NCBI GenBank assembly: GCA_964372275.1
Contig: CAYJRR010000002.1
Coordinates: forward strand, 28,123-92,122
Direction of reading: 5' to 3'
DNA from: CAYJRR01 sp964372275 [NCBI: uncultured bacterium]
GTDB lineage: Bacteria > CAYJRR01
DNA: 64,000 nucleotides
Shown here: positions 6,874 to 13,727 of the stretch, one piece after another
How positions within the stretch are numbered: position 1 is the stretch's first letter
How the letters are laid out: the number at the start of each line of letters is the position of its first letter
Translations under genes and position numbers: made by a program
Notes under the pieces: model-generated
Database searches by the model: none
What the model was told of the DNA's origin: nothing
What the model saw: only the letters and a program-made list of their open reading frames with translations

Positions 6874-9375
6874 GTGGGTCGAGCAAGGGCGTTGGCGGAC
6901 GCGCGCGCGTCCGGGGATGAACGGGAGACGAGCCGGCTTCGCGAAGCGGCCGGCGTGCTGTCGGCCGCCGCCGGCGCCTACGCGCTCGTCAGCCTCCTGA
7001 GCTACCACCCGTTCGATCCGTCGTTCAACTCGAGCGTCGCCCGCGGCGCGGTGCAGAATGCGGGCGGCGTCGTCGGCGCGTACCTGGCCGATCTGCTGGT
7101 GCAGCTCCTCGGCGTCAGCAGCTATTCGGTCGTCGCGCTGGCGTTCGCCACCGGCGCGCGGTTGATCTTCGGGCGTCCGGTCGCCGTGCGAGGCGAGCGC
7201 GGTCTGGCCTCGGCGGGATTGCTCGTCGCGGCGTCGATCCTCCTTCAGCTTTGGTTCGGTCCGGTGACCATGGGCGGGCACCGTGTCCCGGCGGGGGGGC
7301 TGCTCGGCCACGCGCTCGCCGAGTTCCTCGTCCGGTGGATCGACGTGACCGGCAGCTTCCTGCTCGCGTCGTCGATCCTGGTCGTCTCGTCGATGGTGCT
7401 CACCGGGACCCGCGTGTCGGACCTGTTGGTGCGCGGCGCGGCCGAGGCGGCGAAGGCCTGGCGATGGGGAAAGAAGGAGTGGATCGCGTATCGCGCGGCG
7501 TCGGCGCCCGCGGGCAGAACGGCGGAGCGAAAGAAGATGGAAAAGCCGGCGCGGCGGACGAAGCCGGGCGACGTCGCGCCATCGGCGGACGACGACGCGG
7601 CGGAGGAGGCGATCGACGAGTTCGAGCCGTCGATGCTCGACATCGTGCGGCAGGGGGCGGCGGAGGAGGCGGCGCAGCGGCTCGGTGTGGCGGTGGAGGG
7701 GCCGAGGATCGTGGCGCCGGGTGTGTATGGAGGGAGGAAAGGAAAGGGGAAGGAGGAGGAGAAGGAGAAGCTCAAGGAGAAGGAGCAGGAGAAGGAGAAG
7801 GGGAAAGGGAGAGAGAAGGGGTTGGAGGTTCCGGCGCCGGTGGAGGGGGTCTACGCGCTGCCGTCGATCGAGCTGTTGGAGAGCGAAGACCAGAAGCCGA
7901 TGCAGATCGACGCCGAGGCGCTGAAGAGCACGGCGGAGGTGCTGGAGAGGAAGCTGAAGGACTTCGGCGTCTTCGGGCGGGTGGTCGAGGTCCATCCGGG
8001 GCCGGTGATCACCATGTTCGAGTTCGAGCCGGCTCCGGGGATCAAGGTGAACCGGGTGTCGAACCTGGTCGACGATCTGAAGATGGCGATGAAGGCGACC
8101 TCGGTGCGGATCGTCGCGCCGATCCCGGGGAAGGGGACGGTCGGGATCGAGATCCCGAACGACCACCGCGAAATGGTCTACCTGAAAGACATCCTCGCCA
8201 GCGCGGAGTTCACCGAGCGCGCGACGATGACGCCGATGGCGCTGGGAAAGGACATCGCCGGAAAACCGGTGATGGCGGACCTCGCGAAGATGCCGCACCT
8301 GCTCGTCGCCGGCACGACCGGGTCGGGCAAGTCGGTGTCGGTCAACGCCATGATCCTCTCGCTCCTCTACCGCTCCACGCCGAACGACGTGCGGATGGTG
8401 ATGATCGACCCGAAGATGCTCGAGTTCAGCATCTACGACGGGATCCCGCACCTGCTGCTGCCGGTGATCACCAACCCCAAGAAGGCGGCGATGGCCCTCA
8501 AGTGGGCGGTCACCGAGATGGAGCGGCGGTACCGCCTGCTCGCCGACGTCAACGCCCGCAACATCGCCGCTTACAACAAGCGGATCCCCCGGATCCTCGA
8601 GGAGCGGAAGCGCGAGGCGGTCGATCAGACGGCCAAGAACGACCCGATGGACGGCGCGCCCTCGATGGAGGCCCAGGCCGAGGAGGCGGCGAAGCCCCTC
8701 GAACACGGCCATCTCCCCTACATCGTGATCGTCATCGACGAGCTCTCCGACCTGATGATGATCGCCAAGAACGAGGTGGAGGAATCGATCACCCGGCTGG
8801 CGCAGATGGCGCGCGCCGCCGGGATTCACCTCCTGATCGCGACCCAACGGCCGTCGGTCGACGTCATCACGGGCCTCATCAAGGCGAACTTCCCGGCGCG
8901 GATCGCGTTCCGCGTCCTGTCGAAGATCGACTCGCGCACCGTGCTCGACGCCTCGGGGGCGGAGGCGCTCCTCGGCGACGGCGACATGCTCTTCCTCCAG
9001 CCGGGAACGACCCGCATGAGCCGCGTGCACGGCGCGTTCGTCTCCGACACCGAGATCCAGCGCGTCGTCGACTTCCTGAAAGCCCAAGGGAAGCCGCAGT
9101 ACGAGGAGGAGATCCTGCGCGCGTCGCTCGCCGCCGACGCCGGGACGGAAGGGAGCGTCGACGAGGAGGCCGACGAGCTCTACGACCAGGCGGTGGCGAT
9201 CGTGGCCGAGAGCCGGCAAGCCTCGATCAGCTACATCCAGCGCCGGCTCAAGGTCGGCTACAACCGCGCCGCCCGGATGATCGAGCGGATGGAGACCGAA
9301 GGGATCGTCGGCGCCAGCGACGGCGTCAAACCGCGCCCCGTCCTGGTTCAACACATCCCCGGCCCACAGCCCTAG
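6874..9375 (+). CDS. ftsK: DNA translocase FtsK
   Basis: FtsK anchors at the septum and pumps chromosomal DNA during division. The 833-residue product has about four membrane helices in the first 185 residues, a charged linker (about 190-335), the alpha/beta motor and a C-terminal winged-helix gamma domain (about 755-820, ESRQASISYIQRRLKVGYNRAARMIERME) that reads polar DNA sequences. Walker A is GTTGSGKS and Walker B is IVIVIDELSD. The GTG at 6874 is chosen because GGGGAG lies six bases upstream and no better start precedes the first helix. The linker contains a polypurine-coded Lys/Glu repeat. The gene diverges from rimO, and a hairpin follows its stop. Confidence 0.95.
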   Translation: MGRARALADARASGDERETSRLREAAGVLSAAAGAYALVSLLSYHPFDPSFNSSVARGAVQNAGGVVGAYLADLLVQLLGVSSYSVVALAFATGARLIFGRPVAVRGERGLASAGLLVAASILLQLWFGPVTMGGHRVPAGGLLGHALAEFLVRWIDVTGSFLLASSILVVSSMVLTGTRVSDLLVRGAAEAAKAWRWGKKEWIAYRAASAPAGRTAERKKMEKPARRTKPGDVAPSADDDAAEEAIDEFEPSMLDIVRQGAAEEAAQRLGVAVEGPRIVAPGVYGGRKGKGKEEEKEKLKEKEQEKEKGKGREKGLEVPAPVEGVYALPSIELLESEDQKPMQIDAEALKSTAEVLERKLKDFGVFGRVVEVHPGPVITMFEFEPAPGIKVNRVSNLVDDLKMAMKATSVRIVAPIPGKGTVGIEIPNDHREMVYLKDILASAEFTERATMTPMALGKDIAGKPVMADLAKMPHLLVAGTTGSGKSVSVNAMILSLLYRSTPNDVRMVMIDPKMLEFSIYDGIPHLLLPVITNPKKAAMALKWAVTEMERRYRLLADVNARNIAAYNKRIPRILEERKREAVDQTAKNDPMDGAPSMEAQAEEAAKPLEHGHLPYIVIVIDELSDLMMIAKNEVEESITRLAQMARAAGIHLLIATQRPSVDVITGLIKANFPARIAFRVLSKIDSRTVLDASGAEALLGDGDMLFLQPGTTRMSRVHGAFVSDTEIQRVVDFLKAQGKPQYEEEILRASLAADAGTEGSVDEEADELYDQAVAIVAESRQASISYIQRRLKVGYNRAARMIERMETEGIVGASDGVKPRPVLVQHIPGPQP
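7733..7821 (+). repeat. Polypurine tract inside ftsK coding a Lys/Glu repeat
   Basis: About 89 bases on the plus strand are almost entirely purine, made of repeated GAG, AAG and GGA units. They encode a KEKEKxKEKEQEKEKGKGRE-type segment in the FtsK linker. Length variation of such a tract keeps the frame when it changes by codons. The composition resembles the GA-rich arms of the inverted repeats near 0.6 and 9.9 kb, but I see no long exact match. Confidence 0.7.
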
Positions 9376-9377
9376 CC

Positions 9378-9398
9378 GCCGGCCGCACAGCGGCCGGC
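9378..9398 (+). terminator. Hairpin terminator after ftsK
   Basis: Three bases after the ftsK stop, GCCGGCCGC (9378-9386) and GCGGCCGGC (9390-9398) form a perfect 9-bp stem with a 3-base ACA loop. It is followed only by TTGATCG rather than a long T run, so it may act as a weak intrinsic terminator or as a 3'-end stabiliser. Confidence 0.55.
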
Positions 9399-9495
9399 TT
9401 GATCGAGTGATCGCGCAGCCGACGGCGTAGCACGTCTGCCGATCCCATCCCCTTTTCTTCCCTCCTCTCCCCGCTCCGTCTGCTCCTTCTCCTCG

Positions 9496-9530
9496 AACCT
9501 CCTCACTTCTCCTCCTCCTACTCCTCACCG
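9496..9530. repeat. Left arm of perfect 35-bp inverted repeat
   Basis: This polypyrimidine arm begins AACCTCCTCACTTCTCC and is exactly complementary to 9960-9994, with about 430 bases between the arms. It lies upstream of the S23 start codon. Confidence 0.95.
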
Positions 9531-9613
9531 CCTCTCCTCACCGTTACGCGTCTTCGCCCACGCACCATCGCCCCTCCCCCGACCTCGGCACTCTTCGAGC
9601 AAGGCCTGTCGGG

Positions 9614-9997
9614 ATGTCTTTCATTGCCTCGGAACGCGCCCGGTCCGCCCTTCGCGAGCTGCCGCCGCTTGTGGAGAAGATTCGTTCTCGCGACAACGAC
9701 CTCGCCGCCCAGATCCTCTTCGCGGCCCAGAGCGCTGCGCTCAATCTCGAGGAAGGATCCTGGAAGAGCGGGAGAGATCGCTCGAATCGATATCGCATCG
9801 CTGCCGGGAGCGCGTCGGAAGCGCGGATTGGGCTACGGATCGCGGCGGCGTTGCGCTATGTCGGGGAGCTGGAGATCGCGAAGGCGGTAGGCTACTTGAA
9901 TGAAGTTCTCGCGATTTTGGGGAAGATTCTCGGGTTCGAACGACAAGGGGAAGGGGTAGCGGTGAGGAGTAGGAGGAGGAGAAGTGAGGAGGTTTGA
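9614..9997 (+). CDS. Four-helix-bundle protein (S23 / 23S rRNA intervening-sequence family)
   Basis: The 127-residue product matches the S23/IVP four-helix-bundle family. Members are found in rRNA intervening sequences, and the family also includes the Avd accessory protein of diversity-generating retroelements. The family core is visible as LAAQILFAAQSAALNLEEGSW, RYRIAAGSASEARIGLRIA and YLNEVLAILGKIL. The family's biochemical role in rRNA insertions is not established. No reverse transcriptase or template repeat is present, so this is not a complete retroelement. The last ~13 residues (VAVRSRRRRSEEV) are coded by the right inverted-repeat arm and look like read-through into the repeat. The ribosome binding site is weak. 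Confidence 0.82.
   Translation: MSFIASERARSALRELPPLVEKIRSRDNDLAAQILFAAQSAALNLEEGSWKSGRDRSNRYRIAAGSASEARIGLRIAAALRYVGELEIAKAVGYLNEVLAILGKILGFERQGEGVAVRSRRRRSEEV
9960..9994. repeat. Right arm of perfect 35-bp inverted repeat
   Basis: This polypurine arm is exactly complementary to 9496-9530 and overlaps the 3' end of the S23 coding sequence. GA-rich sequence continues to about 10040 with imperfect matches to the outer left arm. Confidence 0.95.
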
Positions 9998-10127
9998 GGA
10001 GGAGGAGTAGGAGCAGGGGGAAGGAAAGAGAAAGAGAAGCGTTAGGGGGTAGTCCGGCGCTCATGACGAGGAGAGGCTATTTTCGGAGACCCGGCCAGCG
10101 GGCCGCGCTGGTTGTCTTCAGAACGCT

Positions 10128-11057
10128 ATGAGAGCTTGGCAAACGATGGGTGGCCGCGCAGCGGCGTTGTCGGTGATTTCAACCGCGCTACTGGCCGAGG
10201 CATGTGGCGATGCTGCCGTGGCGGAAGTCGGGATGCGATGGTCGGGAATCGTCGGGGGGGAGTTGGACGACGCGCACCCGGCGGTCGTCTACATCGCGGA
10301 GAGCGGGTTCAGCTGCTCAGGGGCGCTGGTCGCGCCGACGATCGTCCTCACGGCGGGGCACTGCACCTACGATGGCGATCCCGCCCACTACACCGTTTCG
10401 GGCGGGGTCGAGGCACGCGATCTGCCGGACTGGACGCGGGCGGTGACGGCGGTCGTTCAGAACACGGCCTACGATCCGGTGAACCTGCGGCACGACGTCG
10501 GGCTCCTCTTCCTCGACGAGGAGCCGCCCGTCGAGCCGATCCCTTGGCTCCGGGGACGCGACGACGGGCGCTACGAGGACGGGACGCCGATCGTCGCGGT
10601 CGGGTACGGCACCGCGGGCGGCACGCAGGGGGACGACCGCGGCACGCGGCGTCGGGTGGAGATGGAGATCCTGAAGGCGACGGAGTCGAAGTTCCGGTTC
10701 GGCGGAGACGGGGAGAACGTCTGCTCGGGCGACTCCGGCGGGCCGATCCTCGCCGAGGTGGAGGGGCGCGAGACGATCGTCGGCATCGCCGCCGCCGCCG
10801 ACGAGGCGTGCGCGGAGGTCGGAATCGCCATGCGCACCGACGACAACGCGGAGTTCCTCGCGCCCTACCTCCCGGAGGAGGAGGGCGACGGCGGAGGGGG
10901 CGGCGGGCGCGGCTGCCGCGTCGCCTCGGCGACGGCGCGCCGCGGCCCTCCGTACGCGTCGGCCGTCGGCCTGCTGGCCGCGGTCGCCGCGTCCTGCTTC
11001 GTCACGCGACGGCGAGCAGTTCGACCTCGAAGACCAGGGTCGAGTGGGGCGGGATGA
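10128..11057 (+). CDS. Secreted trypsin-like serine protease with MYXO-CTERM-like tail
   Basis: This 309-residue chymotrypsin-family (S1) protease has a signal peptide (MRAWQTMGGRAAALSVISTALLAEAC), an IVGGELDD mature start and the full catalytic triad: His in LTAGHC, Asp in RHDVGLLFL and Ser in CSGDSGGP. After the protease domain comes a Gly-rich spacer, a Cys (GRGC), a hydrophobic helix (SAVGLLAAVAASCFV) and an arginine cluster. This is the layout of MYXO-CTERM sorting signals, which anchor or process surface proteins in myxobacteria. The tail is a little longer than usual after the arginines. The last 56 bases overlap the convergent FKBP gene. The substrate is unknown. Confidence 0.9.
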   Translation: MRAWQTMGGRAAALSVISTALLAEACGDAAVAEVGMRWSGIVGGELDDAHPAVVYIAESGFSCSGALVAPTIVLTAGHCTYDGDPAHYTVSGGVEARDLPDWTRAVTAVVQNTAYDPVNLRHDVGLLFLDEEPPVEPIPWLRGRDDGRYEDGTPIVAVGYGTAGGTQGDDRGTRRRVEMEILKATESKFRFGGDGENVCSGDSGGPILAEVEGRETIVGIAAAADEACAEVGIAMRTDDNAEFLAPYLPEEEGDGGGGGGRGCRVASATARRGPPYASAVGLLAAVAASCFVTRRRAVRPRRPGSSGAG

Positions 11058-11319
11058 CGGGCGGATATCCGCGTGCGCCGTACGCCAGCTCGGGCGGGAT
11101 CGTCAGCTTGCGGATGCCGCCGACCTTCATTCCGGCGACCCCCTGGTCCCAGCCCTGGATCACGTCGCCGGCGCCGAGGGAGAACTCGAACCCCTCGTTC
11201 CGGTCGCGCGAGCTGTCGACCTTCTTCCCGTTGGTGAGCGTCCCGACGTAGTGCACCGTCACGCTCTTCCCGGCCACCGCTTCGGCCCCCGTTCCGACCT
11301 TCAGTTCCTCGATCTTCAT
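11002..11319 (-). CDS. FKBP-type peptidyl-prolyl cis-trans isomerase
   Basis: This is a minimal single-domain FKBP of 105 residues that catalyses proline isomerisation during protein folding. The domain is complete: VTVHYVGTLTNGKKVDSSRDR, FEFSLGAGDVIQGWDQGVAGMKVGG, LTIPPELAYGARGYPPVIPPHSTLVFEVELL. The pocket residues typical of FKBP12 (Tyr, Phe, Asp, Val-Ile, Trp, Tyr, Phe) are present. There is no signal peptide, so it is probably cytoplasmic. The ATG at 11319 starts at the usual MKIEELKVGTG position. Its 3' end overlaps the protease tail on the other strand. Confidence 0.95.
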   Translation of the reverse strand: MKIEELKVGTGAEAVAGKSVTVHYVGTLTNGKKVDSSRDRNEGFEFSLGAGDVIQGWDQGVAGMKVGGIRKLTIPPELAYGARGYPPVIPPHSTLVFEVELLAVA

Positions 11320-11394
11320 GGGCGAGGCATACCACGCCAGTCGAATGGAGCGCCCCCACATTGCGTTTCTACGGGCAAGGGGTAGGGTGCCGCC

Positions 11395-12132
11395 ATGCTC
11401 ACCGTGACGACCGTTCGATGCCTCGCCGCCGCGACGATCCTCGGAGGAGGAGCGGCGGCGACCGGTGCCGCACCGAACGTGACCGCGACCCCTGCGCGCG
11501 TGCCGGCACCGGTCGCGACGGCCACGCCGCCCGCCGCGGCGGCCCCGGCCGGATTGGTGGCGCGGGTGCAGCGCGCGTACGAAGGCATGCGCCACTACGC
11601 CGCGGAGTTCGACCAGGTCACGCGGCTCAAAGGGGCGCGCGCCGGGGCGGAATCGGGCGGCCGCGTCTGGTTGCAGAAGCCCGGTCGGATGCGGTGGGAG
11701 TTCGAGCGGCCGGAGAAGAAGCTGTTCGTCTCGGACGGGAAGTCGATGTGGATCTACGAGCCGTCCGAGAACCAGGTGATCGTCACCGAATCGGTCGCCT
11801 CGTCGACGTCGATGACGGCGCTGAACTTCCTCGAAGGGCTGGGCTCCCTCGAGCGTTCGTTCGACGTCGCGACCGCCGAACCGCCTGCCGAAGCGGCCGG
11901 GAAGGATCTCGCCTTCCTGGTCCTCACGCCGAAGCCGGAGTCGGACGTGCAGTACTCGCGGATCCTCCTCGGCGTCGATCCGAAGTCGGCGCTGGCGCGC
12001 GAGGTGCACCTCGTCGACGCGCTCGGAAACGCCACCCGGCTGGTGTTCCGCAACGCCACCACCGCGGCGAAGGGACCGCCCGACGGATTCACCTTCGCCA
12101 TCCCACCGGGAGCCGAGGTGATCCGACCGTAG
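11395..12132 (+). CDS. lolA: Outer-membrane lipoprotein carrier protein LolA
   Basis: LolA ferries lipoproteins across the periplasm from the LolCDE complex to the outer membrane. The 245-residue product has a signal peptide, an unusually long Ala/Pro/Thr-rich spacer to about residue 55, then the LolA fold: VQRAYEGMRHYAAEFDQVT, GGRVWLQKPGRMRWEFERPEKKLFVSDGKSMWIYEP, and the C-terminal FTFAIPPGAEVI typical of the family. An AAGGGG element precedes the ATG. It is divergent from the FKBP gene and stands alone. Confidence 0.93.
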   Translation: MLTVTTVRCLAAATILGGGAAATGAAPNVTATPARVPAPVATATPPAAAAPAGLVARVQRAYEGMRHYAAEFDQVTRLKGARAGAESGGRVWLQKPGRMRWEFERPEKKLFVSDGKSMWIYEPSENQVIVTESVASSTSMTALNFLEGLGSLERSFDVATAEPPAEAAGKDLAFLVLTPKPESDVQYSRILLGVDPKSALAREVHLVDALGNATRLVFRNATTAAKGPPDGFTFAIPPGAEVIRP

Positions 12133-12183
12133 GACGGCCTGGCCGCCTCCACGCTCCCGCGCGGGACGGTGGCCGGTTTCGGG

Positions 12184-12906
12184 TCAGCCCCAGGCCGCGT
12201 CGTCGGGATCGACCGCCACCACCAGATCGAGCTGCCGGGCGAGCTCGGCGTGGCGGATCAGGAGGCCGACGTCGACGGCGATCCTCTCCGGCGAAACGTC
12301 GGTGATGGCGGCGGCGCGCCGGACCTCCTCCGATCCGATCGAGCACAGCTCGTCGAGCAGGTCGACGGAAACGTTCCGTATCCGTGCGCGTGGAAGCAGT
12401 TGCCAGGTGATCGGGTAGGGCTTTCCGACGTCGAGGCACAGGGGGCTTGTCGCGGCCAACCGCAGGTCGTGGCCGCAAGCCCGACCGAGTGCACCGAGGA
12501 GCGCGCCCGGCCCGGCGTCGGCGCAGAGCCGCGCCTCCGGCCACGGCGGCGTGACGAGCGCCGTCCAGAGTCGGACCAGGTCCTCGTAGACCGACCAGCC
12601 GTCGAGCCGCGCCTCGGGGTCGTCGCCGAGCGACTCGCGCAGCGCGCGGTCGCCGGGAAGGAGCTCCGCGGTTCGCCCGAGACGCGCCATCGTCGCCTCG
12701 AAACGCGCGACATCGAAACGGCGACGTTCCTCGAGCCGCGGTCCCTCGCCGGGAACGAACGGCTCGCGGGCTCCGAACCCGCCGCGCGGGTCGGCTTTTG
12801 CCCGCACGTCGCCGGCCCAGGCTTTGGCCTCGGCGAAGCCCTCGCGCCAGGGCGCCTGCTGCGCGATCCGGATCAGCGCTTCGTAGTCGTAGGCAAGGAG
12901 TCGCAC
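12184..12906 (-). CDS. Conserved-looking protein of unknown function
   Basis: The 240-residue product has no signal or membrane segment. I recognise no family. It is helical and rich in charged residues; notable stretches are LAYDYEALIRIAQQAPWREGFAEAKAWAGDVRAK near the N-terminus and KPYPITWQLLPRARIRNVSVDLLDELCSIGSEEVRRAAAITDVSPERIAVDVG near the C-terminus. The GTG at 12906 was chosen because it lies inside the 3' end of the upstream endonuclease gene (34-base overlap), which implies coupled translation. Context places it third in a minus-strand group with two phosphoesterases. Confidence 0.7.
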   Translation of the reverse strand: MRLLAYDYEALIRIAQQAPWREGFAEAKAWAGDVRAKADPRGGFGAREPFVPGEGPRLEERRRFDVARFEATMARLGRTAELLPGDRALRESLGDDPEARLDGWSVYEDLVRLWTALVTPPWPEARLCADAGPGALLGALGRACGHDLRLAATSPLCLDVGKPYPITWQLLPRARIRNVSVDLLDELCSIGSEEVRRAAAITDVSPERIAVDVGLLIRHAELARQLDLVVAVDPDDAAWG

Positions 12907-13691
12907 GCGTCGCCCGCGCCATAGCACGGCAGTTCGAGCCGCGCCACCAGCGGGAGGTGGTCGCTCGCGGTCCGGGCCGGTCCGCGACGGAGTGGACGGC
13001 AGTGCACGACCCGGACGTCGCGGCTGACGTAGACGTGGTCGACCCGGAACAGCGGGAACCGGGCCGGGTAGGTGGCGGCGCGCCGGTCGAGGAGCGCCGC
13101 GTCCTGGTATCGCGCTCGGAGCGCGCGCGTATCGCGTCCGCGGAACCAGTCGTTGAAATCTCCGCCGAGGACCGTCGGCCGCCGCTCCCCCTCCAGCACG
13201 GCGTCGACCAGGTGCGCCGCCTGTCGCGCGCGCTCGCCGTGGAGCAGGCCGAGGTGAGCCGATCCCGCCAGGAGGTCGACGCCGGGCAGCTCGATCCTCG
13301 CGAGCAGGCACCCGCGCGGCTCCGGTCGCACCGTCCATCCGTGCGCGGCCAGCGCCGTCCCGATCCGTCCCGGGACCGACAGGTCGTGGTTCTCCCAGCT
13401 CGCGATCGGATACCGGGAGAGGATGGCGTTCCCGTAGCGGTAGCGGCCGCCGCGCCACACCACGTTCGGCGCGAAGGCCACAACCCCGTAGCCAAGCAGA
13501 TCGGCGATCGCCGTCAGCGGATCGCGGGCGCGGTCGCCCTCGATCCGTCCGACCTCCTGGAGGGCGATCACGTCGGCGCCGGTCTCGGCGATCGCCGCCG
13601 CGACCCGCCGCGCGTCGAACGTGTGCAGGAATCGGTGGCCGGCGTGGATGTTGTAGGTGGCGAACGTCACCGCGGCGTGGAGACTCGGCAT
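12873..13691 (-). CDS. Endonuclease/exonuclease/phosphatase (EEP) family hydrolase
   Basis: The 272-residue protein has the EEP fold shared by DNase I, exonuclease III and several lipid phosphodiesterases. Catalytic motifs are visible: ATYNIHAGH (Asn), ADVIALQEVG (metal-binding Glu), GSAHLGLLHGERARQ (His), LGGDFNDW (Asp/Asn) and TASDHLPLVARL (Asp-His). There is no signal peptide. The motif set is closer to the EEP phosphodiesterases next to lipid enzymes than to exonuclease III, but the substrate cannot be called. It sits between an alkaline-phosphatase-superfamily gene and an unknown gene on the same strand. Confidence 0.88.
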   Translation of the reverse strand: MPSLHAAVTFATYNIHAGHRFLHTFDARRVAAAIAETGADVIALQEVGRIEGDRARDPLTAIADLLGYGVVAFAPNVVWRGGRYRYGNAILSRYPIASWENHDLSVPGRIGTALAAHGWTVRPEPRGCLLARIELPGVDLLAGSAHLGLLHGERARQAAHLVDAVLEGERRPTVLGGDFNDWFRGRDTRALRARYQDAALLDRRAATYPARFPLFRVDHVYVSRDVRVVHCRPLRRGPARTASDHLPLVARLELPCYGAGDACDSLPTTTKR

Positions 13692-13727
13692 CGTCGGCCG
13701 GCCACGCTAGCACCCGCCGCCGCGCGC

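Larger units (their letters stand above)
9484..10015. mobile_element. Candidate element: S23 gene enclosed in polypurine inverted repeats
   Basis: A CT-rich left arm and a GA-rich right arm surround the four-helix-bundle gene. The core arms, 9496-9530 and 9960-9994, are perfectly complementary over 35 bases, and weaker complementarity continues outward. The right arm codes the last residues of the S23 protein. There is no transposase, and I could not identify a target-site duplication. A similar gene-less repeat lies after ssb. The boundaries given are approximate, and mobility is an inference. Confidence 0.45.

Noticed and set aside
9614-9997. Diversity-generating retroelement around the S23/Avd-like gene
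   Set aside because: No reverse transcriptase, template repeat or variable repeat is present nearby.
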